Part shown: positions 43,321-52,272 of the stretch, in pieces
Layout of the letters: each line of letters opens with the position of its first letter
Numbering within the stretch: position 1 is the first letter of the stretch
Assembly (NCBI RefSeq): GCF_007673525.1
Contig: NZ_VDZU01000001.1
Location: 2,926,055-2,990,054 of the forward strand
Source: Fictibacillus phosphorivorans
GTDB lineage: Bacteria; Bacillota; Bacilli; Bacillales; Fictibacillaceae
DNA length: 64,000 nucleotides
Direction of reading: 5' to 3'
Notes under the pieces: model-generated
The model's input: the letters and a program-made list of their open reading frames with translations, nothing else
The model's database searches: none
Told to the model about the DNA's origin: nothing
Translations under genes and position numbers: made by a program

Positions 43321-44595
43321 TTAATTTGCGATTCTATTTTTTTCTTCGTTTGCGATGAACGCCTCTGGATAACCATAGTTTCCGTGTTCACTCACATCCA
43401 AGCCGATAATTTCTTCTTCCTCTGAAACACGAAGACCCTTCATTACTTTTTTCATTGCATATAAAAGAACGAATGAAACAACAAAAGCGTACAACGCTGA
43501 CACAGATACACCCATCGCCTGAACGCCAAGCTGTGAGAATCCACCGCCATAGAACAAGCCAGGCTTCCCGACTGTAGCAAGTTCTGGTGTCGCGAACAAC
43601 CCCGTAGATAACGTCCCCCAAATTCCGGCCGCTCCGTGAACGCTCAACGCATAGATCGGGTCATCTATTTTTAATCTATCGAAAAATTTAACTGAATAGA
43701 ATACTAAGATTCCTGCAACAAACCCAATTAGAACAGCTGCCCACGTTTCAACGAATGCACAAGAAGCTGTAATCGCAACAAGTCCTGCTAACGCACCATT
43801 TAAGATCGTTGGAATATCGGATTTACCCAAAACCATCCATGAGATAATAAGTGCAGCAACCGCACCTGCTCCAGCCGCGAGATTTGTATTTAACGCAACA
43901 AATCCGAAAAATCCATCATCAACCACAAAGGTACTTCCTCCATTAAAACCAAACCATCCCACCCAAAGGACGATGACTCCTAATGCAGTATACACTTGGT
44001 TATGTCCGAAAATGTTATTGGACGTACCATTCTTATTAAATTTTCCAATACGCGGTTTTAAGAGTAATGTCGCAGCAAATGCCGCCATCGCACCTGTTAA
44101 ATGAACGACTGTACTTCCGGCAAAATCTTGCTTGCCATGTTCCGCTAACCAACCTCCGCCCCAGATCCAATGAGCAACAACAGGATAGACTGCAACTGAG
44201 AAAAGAATAGCAAACACGAGATAAGCAGACAATTTCGCTCGTTCAGCAAATCCTCCGAACGCAATCGTTAAAGAGATGCCTGCAAACGCAAGCTGAAACA
44301 TGAAAAATGCAGCTGTCGAATAGGCCATTCCTTCTGCTTGATCACCTGAATAGAAAAAATCAGACAGCCCGATAAAAAAGTTCGAGTTACCACCAAAAAT
44401 AAATCCATATCCGACTGCCCAAAATACGATTGATGCTAATCCAAACGTAAAGACTGTCTTTCCTGCAATATGTCCTGCATTTTTCATTCGAGTCGATCCC
44501 GCTTCAAGTAAGATGAACCCGCCTTGCATTAAAATGACAAGAAGTGCACCTAAAATAAGCCAAACACTGTTTAATGAAAACACGATATCTTCCAT
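43321..44595 (-). CDS. amtB: Ammonium transporter AmtB
   Basis: A 424-residue protein with eleven helices and clear Amt landmarks: FVLLEAGSTRMKNAGH-like first helix region (FILLEAGSTRMKNAGHIAGK), twin pore His regions (AHWIWGGGWLAEHG and YALSVHGAAGIWGTLSTGLFA), and the conserved C-terminal tail EEEIIGLDVSEHGNYGYPEAF that gates the channel and contacts PII. It carries ammonium into the cell. A perfect TnrA box lies at -49. In Bacillus subtilis glnK follows amtB; here no PII gene is adjacent. Confidence 0.95.
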   Translation of the reverse strand: MEDIVFSLNSVWLILGALLVILMQGGFILLEAGSTRMKNAGHIAGKTVFTFGLASIVFWAVGYGFIFGGNSNFFIGLSDFFYSGDQAEGMAYSTAAFFMFQLAFAGISLTIAFGGFAERAKLSAYLVFAILFSVAVYPVVAHWIWGGGWLAEHGKQDFAGSTVVHLTGAMAAFAATLLLKPRIGKFNKNGTSNNIFGHNQVYTALGVIVLWVGWFGFNGGSTFVVDDGFFGFVALNTNLAAGAGAVAALIISWMVLGKSDIPTILNGALAGLVAITASCAFVETWAAVLIGFVAGILVFYSVKFFDRLKIDDPIYALSVHGAAGIWGTLSTGLFATPELATVGKPGLFYGGGFSQLGVQAMGVSVSALYAFVVSFVLLYAMKKVMKGLRVSEEEEIIGLDVSEHGNYGYPEAFIANEEKNRIAN

Positions 44596-44625
44596 CTGAA
44601 CGCCCCCTACTGAACTGTTTCTTTC

Positions 44626-44676
44626 ATTCTATACAGTTCTGGCGCAGATTCTACACCCATGTAAGATTATCTGACA
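44626..44676 (-). promoter_or_regulatory. TnrA box and -10 of amtB
   Basis: TGTAAGATTATCTGACA at 44660-44676 fits TGTNANAWWWTNTNACA at every defined position. A -10 (TATAGAAT on the minus strand, 44626-44633) implies a start near 44619 and a box centre near -49, the same layout as nrgA in Bacillus subtilis. Confidence 0.8.
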
Positions 44677-44700
44677 TGGTTTTTTAAATCGCTAATTAAA

Positions 44701-44743
44701 AGAGAAAAAGCAAACCCTTCAATGTATAAAGGTTTGCTTCTCT
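44701..44743 (-). terminator. Terminator of the bile acid:sodium symporter-like gene
   Basis: GCAAACC / GGTTTGC stem followed on the minus strand by five T. Confidence 0.75.
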
Positions 44744-44748
44744 ATCTG

Positions 44749-45723
44749 TTAGACCACTTTAGATGATGTAGTGTTAGTCCTCTTTTGTGCGTCAACATGT
44801 TCCGCTCTCTTCCCCCACCATGTTGCAAGCAATGGTCCTGATATGTTGTGCCACACACTAAAGATAGCACTTGGCACAGCAGACAACGGCGAAAAGTGAG
44901 CCACTGCAAGCGCCGCACCTAGACCGGAATTCTGCATCCCGACTTCAATGGAAATAGCCTTTTGATCTGCAAAGTCCAGCTTCAAACCTTTCGCGATCAG
45001 AAAACCGATTAAAAGTCCCAGCACATTGTGAAGAACCACAATGGATAAGATTAATAATCCTGTCTCAGCAATTTGTTTTGCGTTTGCTGCAACAACAGCT
45101 GATGCTACAGCTACGATTCCAACTACAGATACTAGCGGCAGGACAGCAACGCTTTTTTCAACGTGTTTACGAAATAATAACTTAACGACCAGTCCTAAAA
45201 AAATAGGAACGAGTACAATCTGCACGATCGACAGCAGCAAGCTGCCCGCTGATACTGAGAGCCATTTGCTCGCAAACAGCAGTGTTAGAGCTGGTGTTAA
45301 GATTGGGGCAAGTAACGTTGCCACAGATGTTACCGCAACCGATAAGGCGGTGTTACCTTTAGCTAGGAAAGTCATCACGTTTGATGCCGTTCCACCGGGA
45401 CAGCAACCTACTAAAATCACCCCTACTGCTACTTCAGGCGGTAATTGAAATACCGTAGCTAATCCAAAAGCAAGGAGCGGCATGATCGTATACTGTGCTG
45501 CCACACCAATAAATACACTCTTTGGAGCTTGAAACACTGCCTTAAAATCATCCAAAGACAGAGTTAGCCCCATCCCGAACATGATAATTCCTAATAAGAG
45601 AGGAATATAGGGAGCGATCCATGTGAAGCCTTCTGGAATCAAAAATGCTACAATGGCAAAAAGAATCACCCAAATCGCAAAGGTGTTGCCCGCTGTCTTA
45701 CTTACTTTCTCTAGAAATCTCAT
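44749..45723 (-). CDS. Bile acid:sodium symporter (BASS) family transporter
   Basis: A 324-residue membrane protein with about ten helices. Family landmarks: PLLLGIIMFGMGLTLSLDDF (helix 2), GCCPGGTASNVMTFLAKGNTALS with the crossing-region Gly/Thr/Asn sodium site (about 108-130) and EVGMQNSGLGAALA (about 262-275). Bacterial members import organic acids with Na+; specificity not assignable. GGAG stands 10 bases before the ATG at 45723, better than the GTG at 45732. Confidence 0.88.
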   Translation of the reverse strand: MRFLEKVSKTAGNTFAIWVILFAIVAFLIPEGFTWIAPYIPLLLGIIMFGMGLTLSLDDFKAVFQAPKSVFIGVAAQYTIMPLLAFGLATVFQLPPEVAVGVILVGCCPGGTASNVMTFLAKGNTALSVAVTSVATLLAPILTPALTLLFASKWLSVSAGSLLLSIVQIVLVPIFLGLVVKLLFRKHVEKSVAVLPLVSVVGIVAVASAVVAANAKQIAETGLLILSIVVLHNVLGLLIGFLIAKGLKLDFADQKAISIEVGMQNSGLGAALAVAHFSPLSAVPSAIFSVWHNISGPLLATWWGKRAEHVDAQKRTNTTSSKVV

Positions 45724-45799
45724 GGTTGTCACTCTCCTTTTTAAGAGAGTATATACGAGTTATCTAAAATTTCAATGGTTATTTATTAAAATTTCAGAA

Positions 45800-45892
45800 T
45801 TATGTGATTATATTTGTTTTTTATATGATGAGGTCGTACTTTTATGTGATCAACTCCATTTTTTATGTGATTCCTTCAAAAATTTATGTGAT
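45800..45892. repeat. Five 21-bp-spaced iterons (TTATGTGAT)
   Basis: TTATGTGAT begins at 45800, 45842, 45863 and 45884; a one-base variant TTATATGAT begins at 45821. The spacing is exactly 21 bp throughout, two helical turns, while the 12 bases between copies are AT-rich and variable. They end 2 bp from the stop of the replication-initiator-like gene. Phased repeats beside such a gene are typical of iteron-type replication origins. Confidence 0.7.
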
Positions 45893-45894
45893 TA

Positions 45895-46761
45895 TCAATT
45901 TTCAGGCTCATCTATCCAGTTGTATCGCGGTACTTTCGCCATGTGTTCGCGTCTCCTCTCGACTATGAACATCCCTTTTAGCGTTCCATAAAAATATTGC
46001 ATAAATGTCGCCTTGATTTTTCTGTTTTTGTAGTGAAAAACGGTTGTTTTGAATGCAGCGATTACAACTGAAACCATAAATTCTAGCGGACGGTCGAAAT
46101 TAAACTTGTTATATGCCAGTTTCGCTTTCTCCCAAAACGTATAGATCTCAATGGCCGAATTAAAGAATGGTTTTACCGTACGTATGAAGTCTTTCGGAAC
46201 AGAATCTGGCGTGAAGGATTCATCGAGGTCTCCTAAAGAAAGATAAGGTAAATTGTCCGTCATGACGTTCTCCTTACGTATCTTTAGATCTTTATCTTTT
46301 AGATTTATAAAGAGATTTATAGATTCACGCGCTTTTTTTGTATCCTCGTCCTTACTCTCACAAGGGGTTTCCCTTCCTTTAAGCTGGATCACTTTCGTTT
46401 CCATCGCTGGATCAAAGCGCTGAAAGACAAATACATTATGAGCAAATCCTCCGCTTGTACGATATGTTTTATGTACGACTATAATTCCTGCATTTTTCGC
46501 TTTTCTCATCATTCGTAAAAAAGAAGCGCGCGAAATACTGCCTCCTTTTTCTACACTTCGATCAACAAGCGTATCGATCTTTGCGTTTGCTACTCCTGGA
46601 ACGACTACACTATATTGGCTAAGCAACTCAAACGCCAAAAACTCTGACTTCGTAAACAAACCGGCGTGATGTTCCAAAAAATAACGTTTGTGTTCATTAA
46701 ACTCTTTTACATTTTCAAACTGGCTAAGTGAAGCAAATTGACGTATGTTCCCTGCTCTCAA
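45895..46761 (-). CDS. Replication-initiator-like winged-helix protein
   Basis: A 288-residue soluble protein. The N-terminal half has a winged-helix pattern (FTKSEFLAFELLSQYSVVVP at about 36-55 and SISRASFLRMMRKAKNAGII at about 73-93, then a wing TYRTSGGFAHNVFVFQRF); a charged linker follows, and the C-terminal part (FYGTLKGMFIVERRRE) ends PRYNWIDEPEN. It recalls a family of Bacillus proteins labelled only cytosolic or HTH proteins and akin to plasmid initiators; that resemblance is from memory. It starts with TTG after GGGGAAGGG. Five phased repeats lie just past its stop. Confidence 0.55.
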   Translation of the reverse strand: MRAGNIRQFASLSQFENVKEFNEHKRYFLEHHAGLFTKSEFLAFELLSQYSVVVPGVANAKIDTLVDRSVEKGGSISRASFLRMMRKAKNAGIIVVHKTYRTSGGFAHNVFVFQRFDPAMETKVIQLKGRETPCESKDEDTKKARESINLFINLKDKDLKIRKENVMTDNLPYLSLGDLDESFTPDSVPKDFIRTVKPFFNSAIEIYTFWEKAKLAYNKFNFDRPLEFMVSVVIAAFKTTVFHYKNRKIKATFMQYFYGTLKGMFIVERRREHMAKVPRYNWIDEPEN

Positions 46762-46887
46762 CTTTCCCTTCCCCCCTTATACGATTGATACAACCTATAA
46801 GTGTTTAAAAAAAGCGGAAAAGAGGCATGGAGTCTAAAAAAAATTTTGCAATATAAAAATGTGATGATAAACGAGGCTGTAAAACTA

Positions 46888-46924
46888 GAACAAAGCCAGG
46901 CGGATACTTCCACCTGACTTTGTT
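46888..46924 (-). terminator. Terminator of the ABC-F gene
   Basis: ACAAAGCCAGGCGG / CCACCTGACTTTGT with two G-U pairs on the minus strand, loop of 6, T-rich tail. Confidence 0.75.
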
Positions 46925-48661
46925 TTACAAAGATTTTTTTTGTATGAGCTGCCGCTTTTTACTCATTAATAGTTGTAACTCTTCATCAACCGCTCTGTAC
47001 TCATCCGTCCCCGTTTTACAAAAACTTATTTTTCCAAGCATTTCTGTAATCTTGTTTTCTACTAAAACTAATTCTTCAGTCCACTGCTGAACGCCCTCAT
47101 TTGTTGATCGTTTAGCCTGTTCTTCATGTTCACTAAGGCCAATCTCTATCCTCTTGAGCTGCTGATTCTCAATCACTAGCAGTTTATCACACAGCTTTTC
47201 AACGAAGAATCTGTCGTGCGAGACGATGATAAGTGTGCCTGAAAACTGTAACAATGTTTCCTCCAACTGCTCCCGGCTCGGCAGATCCAAATGGTTTGTG
47301 GGTTCATCCAGAATGAGTACATCATATTCCTGCAAAATCATCAGGACCAGCTTAACGCGTGTTCGCTCTCCTAAACTCAAGTGACGAATTGGCTTCGAAA
47401 GTTTTCGGTCCTCGATCCCCATGTTGGCAAAGATTGTTCTTGCCTGCGTCACTTGATGCTTCTCCTCTAAATCAAAATATTCATACACCGTTTTTTCTTC
47501 TGGCAGATCACTCACATCTTGGGAAAGATAAGCAATTTTCATCGATTCACTTTTCCAGATGGATCCTTTCGTTACAAACTCCTCGCCAAGCAACATTTTA
47601 ATAAATGTTGTCTTCCCCGATCCGTTCGGACCCTGCAACGCTATTCTTTCACCGTGTTTAATGTAAAAGTGACTTTCTTTAAAGAGGGTTCGATCTCCAT
47701 ATTGTTTCGTTAGACCACGGGCTTCGATGAGTCTTTTTCCTCTCTTTCCAGTGGAATCAAATTGAAAGAAAACGTCACTTTCTTCTTTGGGCTTATCGAT
47801 CCCTGTTTTCGAGAGTTCTAGATTCAAGCGCTTTAATTTTGATTTAATTTGATTATCTTTTTTCTTTGCTTTCATCCGTTCATATTCTTTCAGCCCCATC
47901 TGTCTGTTCTCAGCTGCCGTTCCACCCTTACCTGCTTCCCGGTGAGCTTTATCAGACCACGTTTTTAACGTGTTCACTTGCTGCTGAATCATGTGTATTT
48001 TTCTTTGTTGTTTCTCATAATCTCTTTGTTGTTGTTCAAAACGACGTTGTTTCTCTTTTCTATACGATGAATAGTTCCCTTCGTAAATGGTGAGAATGCC
48101 GTCTTCCAGTTCAAATATCTTCTCTACCGATTGATCAAGAAAATGACGGTCATGGGAGATGATAATGGCTGCACCTCTATAGTTATTAACTTCTTCTGTA
48201 AGCCAATTTATCCCTTGAAGGTCTAAATGATTTGTCGGTTCATCTAAAATCAAGAACTCAGGATGATTCGCCCAAATCTTAGCGATGGATACCTTAAGAC
48301 GCTCTCCACCGCTTAAATGATGCAATTCATCATTTTGCAGCAAATGTTTCTGAAGTCCTAACTTCTTGCTAGTTCGCAGCAAATCTTCACCTGTTTCCAT
48401 CAACTCCCGTTCAACATCTAACACATAATCTGTTGATTGTGGTAAATACCCCATGTGCAGATTTGCCGGCCAGGTCGTAATTGATCCATGATCGTGGTTA
48501 ATACATTTCATAAGGATGTTAACGAGCGTTGTTTTCCCACTGCCATTCCAACCTACTAAACCAATTTTTTCACCTTGCCTGATATCAAATGAGATATCTT
48601 TTAATATTTCTTTATCCCCAAATTTTTTCTGCACTCGTTTAACTTGTAATACAGTCGTCAT
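46925..48661 (-). CDS. ABC-F ribosomal protection protein, VmlR/Vga/Msr-like
   Basis: A 578-residue soluble protein with two ATPase domains: GWNGSGKTT (about 36-44), LSGGERLKVSIAK and LILDEPTNHLD in the first half; GPNGSGKTT, LSLGERTRVKLVL and LILDEPTNHLD in the second. The interdomain linker (about 190-290) is long, Lys/Gln-rich and helical, as in antibiotic-resistance ABC-F proteins that reach into the peptidyl-transferase centre, and a C-terminal extension of about 70 residues follows. No membrane domain, so not a transporter. Start at 48661 after AGAGGTGA; the frame extends 144 bases upstream through the leader terminator. Drug range (lincosamide, streptogramin A, pleuromutilin) is inferred from family. 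Confidence 0.87.
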   Translation of the reverse strand: MTTVLQVKRVQKKFGDKEILKDISFDIRQGEKIGLVGWNGSGKTTLVNILMKCINHDHGSITTWPANLHMGYLPQSTDYVLDVERELMETGEDLLRTSKKLGLQKHLLQNDELHHLSGGERLKVSIAKIWANHPEFLILDEPTNHLDLQGINWLTEEVNNYRGAAIIISHDRHFLDQSVEKIFELEDGILTIYEGNYSSYRKEKQRRFEQQQRDYEKQQRKIHMIQQQVNTLKTWSDKAHREAGKGGTAAENRQMGLKEYERMKAKKKDNQIKSKLKRLNLELSKTGIDKPKEESDVFFQFDSTGKRGKRLIEARGLTKQYGDRTLFKESHFYIKHGERIALQGPNGSGKTTFIKMLLGEEFVTKGSIWKSESMKIAYLSQDVSDLPEEKTVYEYFDLEEKHQVTQARTIFANMGIEDRKLSKPIRHLSLGERTRVKLVLMILQEYDVLILDEPTNHLDLPSREQLEETLLQFSGTLIIVSHDRFFVEKLCDKLLVIENQQLKRIEIGLSEHEEQAKRSTNEGVQQWTEELVLVENKITEMLGKISFCKTGTDEYRAVDEELQLLMSKKRQLIQKKSL

Positions 48662-48697
48662 GCAGCTCACCTCTTTCTTGTTCGTTAAGGAGGCTCG

Positions 48698-48858
48698 CAA
48701 AAAAACCTCCCTGGAGACCCAGAGAGGTTGGTGAGTTCGCACAAATATGGTAATAACACGTATCCAAAGAAACACAAGAACATCATGTTCTTTGTGTGAA
48801 ATCATAAGGGATATTTACGTGTATACGCAAAATGGGCAGACTTATCCTATTCTCCAGG
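48698..48858 (-). promoter_or_regulatory. Leader attenuator of the ABC-F gene
   Basis: Terminator: AACCTCTCTGG / CCAGGGAGGTT with GTCT loop and seven T (48698-48729), 37 bp before the start codon. Antiterminator partner: CCTGGAGA in the leader (48851-48858, minus strand) is perfectly complementary to TCTCCAGG in the terminator's loop and 3' arm (48710-48717). Mutually exclusive folds like these control antibiotic-induced ABC-F genes in Firmicutes. Confidence 0.75.
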
Positions 48859-48871
48859 TCTCAATATTGAG

Positions 48872-48901
48872 TTAGCCTAAGAAAATAAGAGTTTTCCACA
48901 T
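48872..48901 (-). CDS. Leader peptide uORF of the ABC-F gene (9 aa)
   Basis: ATG to TAA encodes MWKTLIFLG, with GGAAAGGA 14 bases upstream, rather far. It lies just before the antiterminator strand and a CTCAATATTGAG palindrome, so ribosome stalling here could choose between the two leader folds. Assignment rests on position only. Confidence 0.4.
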   Translation of the reverse strand: MWKTLIFLG

Positions 48902-48948
48902 CAGCGTAGTACCGTTCCTTTCCAAAATGACTTCTACTTACAATTGTT

Positions 48949-48977
48949 AGTATATGGTCGTAAACATTAAATGTCAA
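48949..48977 (-). promoter_or_regulatory. Sigma-A promoter of the ABC-F gene
   Basis: Minus-strand TTGACA (48972-48977), 17-base spacer, TATACT (48949-48954). Transcription would start near 48942, giving a leader of about 280 nt. Confidence 0.8.
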
Positions 48978-49005
48978 CGCATGCATCAAACTGTTCTAAA
49001 AGACA

Positions 49006-49034
49006 AAAGGAAGAAGCCTTCTGCCTCTTCCTTT
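49006..49034 (-). terminator. Terminator of the large M14 gene
   Basis: AAAGGAAGA / TCTTCCTTT arms with an inner GCAGAAGGC segment, then T-rich tail on the minus strand. Confidence 0.75.
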
Positions 49035-49040
49035 CATACA

Positions 49041-51434
49041 TTATTTGATAAAGAAAGTTTTCGTGTTGTACTTCTTGTTGTTTCCAGGTTCGTATTGATT
49101 CTCTACGTTTTTACTCGCATCGACCGAGAACCAATTTAACGTTGTTGTCTTTTCAAACGTTAACGTTTCTGGTCCTTCACGTGTACCACTCAATGCTAAC
49201 TTTTGAGAATTAAACGTTGGACGGCTGCCATCTAACGTGTAGTAGATTGTAGCAGGTTCACTCGTTTTAAAGCTGACTTCAACTTTATCTTCGTGTCTTC
49301 CGCCATTTGGTGTGACACTCGATTTTGGCGCTTTTTTATCTTTAGAATATTGATACGCCACATCAATAAGTCCTAGTAATCCATTTGAGAACTCCATTGC
49401 TTCTTCATGTCCTTCTTCAAACGGAGGCTGAAAACCAACCAGTTCCCAACGTTTTGTTTCTTTGTTCCAAAGATCGGCCCCTACTTCAAAGTTCCAAGCG
49501 TAGATTCCTTTTTCATACCAGAGGTGATCAGCAGAGTTTCCTGCAGCAGAATAAAGAACGTCTGGAATCGGCCCTGTTCGACTCGGTAAAATAACCGTTC
49601 CACGATGCTTTTTGATCTCTTTTAATATATGGTCAGATGCTTGCCAATAATAAGCTTCTTCCCCAGCAGACGGGCGAGGCAATGTTTCACGTTCTGGCGT
49701 ATAAGCACCTGGTGACCACATGAAGTAACCACCATAGCTATGGATGTTCATGGCAAATTTAATGTTCGGGTTCTCATCTGTTAACCAAACTAAATTCCGG
49801 CTTTCTGGTTCAGAATGCTCGCTTGGCCCCGCATATGTGCCACTCAAACAATTCGTTGTGGATGCTCCAACATACCCATCAAAAGCTGATCCCACATCAT
49901 GGTTACGATTCAAATCAACGCCCCACGAATTTCGGTAGCCATTATCAGATTGACTTGGGGAGCAGTGATTCGTCATGTTCTTCCGCTGTGAATTAAAGTC
50001 ATAAAAACTATAGTGCCCTCCATCAGGATTCATGGATGGAATAATAAAGATATCAAGATTATCAACCAGTTTCTTAGTATCTTTATCATGCGAATAATTT
50101 CGTAAAAGTCGTTCAGCGGTTTCAACGGAAACTAGCGGCGTTACCCATTCACGCGCATGTTCTTGTGAGTAACCAAGTACCCCAGGCTTTGAGCCATCTC
50201 TATGCTTTCCGATTCGGATGGCTTTAACAGTAAATGGTTCACGTGAAACGGTAGCAGGTGCTCTTAAGTTATCTGACAAGTTGGAAGTTGCAGGTTCTAC
50301 AATCCCATTACCTGCATTTCCACGATAGGTCGTAGCAGATACAAGATCACTTACTTCTGCATTCAGCAGATCTACGACTTCTTTTGCCGTACTTTTTGCG
50401 TTACCTGCAGCATCCGTTGCCAGTGTAACGATGATTTTGTTTCCGCTTGTTCCAACAGAAAGAGGAGCACCTGCAGCTGATGCCTTTTTCAATTCTAAGC
50501 TGATCGCATTTCCGCCCTCATGTCCCCACTCTCGAGATGTCACAACAACGGCTGTGTTCTGCAACGTTCCTAGAGTCGCTTGAGCTTGTCTGCGATATCC
50601 GTTCGTCTTGTTCGGCATCTCCACGATTTCAGCAAGCTCTGGGTATTCTTTTACTAAATTCTCGATCCTCGCGTTCGTTTCTGTTGGATCCATATAATGG
50701 TCAACAAAATTCTTCACATAATGCTTACCCGGCTTGTCCGGTTTTCCTTCCCCGAGCCATTCGGTAACTGTAGATACAGCTGAACCTCCGAGTGAGCTTT
50801 CAATGGTTATATCTTTTGGTATTGCTGAAACTGGTAACATAAAGGAATGGTAGAGGTACTCTCCGGCATCCTGAATCTGTTGGAGTGTTGCCGTCTTCTC
50901 TTCTCCATTCTCTGTCCATCTAGCGGTTAGAATCGTGCTTGATACAGCACCAGATGTGGATTTTGCTTCTACGTAAAGGAAAGTGTCGGATTGATTCGTG
51001 AAGTGGTTTGCTCTGAGGATTGTTACTGTTTCTTCAACAGCTGTTAGCTTTTGTTCTTGCTTAACTGCCATTCTTCTTTCTGTTGCACGCTGGTTGAGTT
51101 GGTTCTCTGTAATGAGCGTTTCTTTTACGTTAATTCCATAGAGCTTCAGCATCGCAACTTCAGTTGGTGTTACAACCGCATCTACTTCAATTTGTCCATT
51201 ATGAACGTGCATCCTGTGGGTTAGATCGATACCAAGTTCTTCGATTTTTTTCATCGCATCCTTCGTGTTTGGAACAGCCAACTGAACGAGAGAAACGGAC
51301 TCTACTGGTTGTATCTTGAGAGATGAAGCTTCAGCAACTTGCGGCGTCACACCTGATTCCATGGTTGAAAAAGCTATCCCTGCAACAGTTGAAAGCACGA
51401 GTGCAGAAGATAGCCACCTCTTACTGTTTTTCAT
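49041..51434 (-). CDS. Large secreted M14 zinc carboxypeptidase with chitobiase-type C-terminal domain
   Basis: A 797-residue exported enzyme. Signal peptide (about 1-36), an N-terminal propeptide/beta region (37-240), M14 catalytic domain (about 245-690) with zinc ligands in QEHAREWV (HxxE), the third ligand His in MNIHSYGG, DLNRNHDVG for substrate carboxylate binding and the catalytic Glu in WNFEVGAD, and a C-terminal CHB_HEX_C-like domain (about 715-790, IYYTLDGSRPTF). The ribosome binding site GGAGGTG favours the ATG at 51434. Extracellular protein or peptidoglycan-peptide degradation is likely. Ends shortly before its own terminator. Confidence 0.9.
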   Translation of the reverse strand: MKNSKRWLSSALVLSTVAGIAFSTMESGVTPQVAEASSLKIQPVESVSLVQLAVPNTKDAMKKIEELGIDLTHRMHVHNGQIEVDAVVTPTEVAMLKLYGINVKETLITENQLNQRATERRMAVKQEQKLTAVEETVTILRANHFTNQSDTFLYVEAKSTSGAVSSTILTARWTENGEEKTATLQQIQDAGEYLYHSFMLPVSAIPKDITIESSLGGSAVSTVTEWLGEGKPDKPGKHYVKNFVDHYMDPTETNARIENLVKEYPELAEIVEMPNKTNGYRRQAQATLGTLQNTAVVVTSREWGHEGGNAISLELKKASAAGAPLSVGTSGNKIIVTLATDAAGNAKSTAKEVVDLLNAEVSDLVSATTYRGNAGNGIVEPATSNLSDNLRAPATVSREPFTVKAIRIGKHRDGSKPGVLGYSQEHAREWVTPLVSVETAERLLRNYSHDKDTKKLVDNLDIFIIPSMNPDGGHYSFYDFNSQRKNMTNHCSPSQSDNGYRNSWGVDLNRNHDVGSAFDGYVGASTTNCLSGTYAGPSEHSEPESRNLVWLTDENPNIKFAMNIHSYGGYFMWSPGAYTPERETLPRPSAGEEAYYWQASDHILKEIKKHRGTVILPSRTGPIPDVLYSAAGNSADHLWYEKGIYAWNFEVGADLWNKETKRWELVGFQPPFEEGHEEAMEFSNGLLGLIDVAYQYSKDKKAPKSSVTPNGGRHEDKVEVSFKTSEPATIYYTLDGSRPTFNSQKLALSGTREGPETLTFEKTTTLNWFSVDASKNVENQYEPGNNKKYNTKTFFIK

Positions 51435-51629
51435 AACAAGCACACCTCCTATATATGTATAAGGTAAGTGTAACTTTATTGTCAGAAAATTCAATCATAC
51501 TTAAGGACTTACATAGGCAGTTAGAAAGCCGTTCGTTCTAACTAGACAATTTGTAAAAATAATTAATAAAAGGTAAATATAGTAATTTAGGAGTGGGTAG
51601 AAGACCTTATCTACCTTGCAGTTTTAATA

Positions 51630-52103
51630 CTATAATTCAAACTCTTCTTTCAAAATAGAATACACGTTTAAATCTTGATGCTCACCTTTAGCAAACATCG
51701 CTTTTCTTAACGTACCTTCATAGCTCATCCCCAATTTTTTCATAACTCTTTCAGATCCACCGTTCTCTACAAAGCATCTTGCCTGAATCCGTTCTAAATG
51801 CATGTTTTGAAAACCGTATCTCAGAATTTCCTTACCCGCTTCAGTCGTGATGCCTTGACCCCAGTATTTTTGTGCGATTACATAACCAATCTCAGCTGTT
51901 TTATGATTGATCTGCCATGAGACAAAGTCAATCGTACCAATCAATTCGTTGGTTTCTTTTAGTACAATTCCCCAAGGTGCTAATTCACCTTTTTCATATT
52001 TTTTTAATACAAACTGGATAAATTCCTTTGTATCCTCTAATGTTCGGTGCGCTTCCCAAGTCACATAGCGTGAAACCTCAGCATCGGATCCATATTGAAA
52101 CAT
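51630..52103 (-). CDS. GNAT family acetyltransferase (RimJ/RimL type), 5' end frameshifted
   Basis: The frame from the ATG at 52103 encodes 157 residues with GNAT motifs (AEIGYVIAQKYWGQGITTEA with the acetyl-CoA loop, then RIQARCFVENGGSERVMKKLG). The same frame stays open upstream and encodes LPTLETERLLLRKLTVEDAQ, the usual first strand of the family, but without a start codon. A TTG at 52179, 8 bases after GGGAGGAG, lies in another frame; removing one T near 52165 would join them as a complete gene. So either translation begins at 52103 without the first strand, or a one-base insertion (or sequence error) is present. Confidence 0.75.
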   Translation of the reverse strand: MFQYGSDAEVSRYVTWEAHRTLEDTKEFIQFVLKKYEKGELAPWGIVLKETNELIGTIDFVSWQINHKTAEIGYVIAQKYWGQGITTEAGKEILRYGFQNMHLERIQARCFVENGGSERVMKKLGMSYEGTLRKAMFAKGEHQDLNVYSILKEEFEL

Positions 52104-52272
52104 ATCTTGTGCATCCTCTACTGTTAATTTTCTTAAAAGAAGACGCTCTGTTTCTAATGTTGGTAAGTTTAATTTCCAAGATGAACTCCTCCCTACTTTT
52201 ACTATTGTATACTTAATTTAAAAAAGGAAAAATATGGACTTTAGTCGAATTTTGGAATAAGGGGGAAATAAA

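Noticed and set aside
45800..45892. Crp/Fnr binding sites (TGTGA half-sites)
   Set aside because: Only one half-site orientation occurs and no TCACA partner follows at the right distance; the strict 21-bp phasing fits iterons better.
45623..45991. A 122-codon + strand frame with LCD heptads
   Set aside because: The heptads are the 21-bp iterons read as codons; the frame overlaps two real minus-strand genes and has no ribosome binding site.
46925..48805. ABC-F protein starting at 48805
   Set aside because: The extra 48 residues would be translated through the leader terminator; the Shine-Dalgarno and the family start are at 48661.
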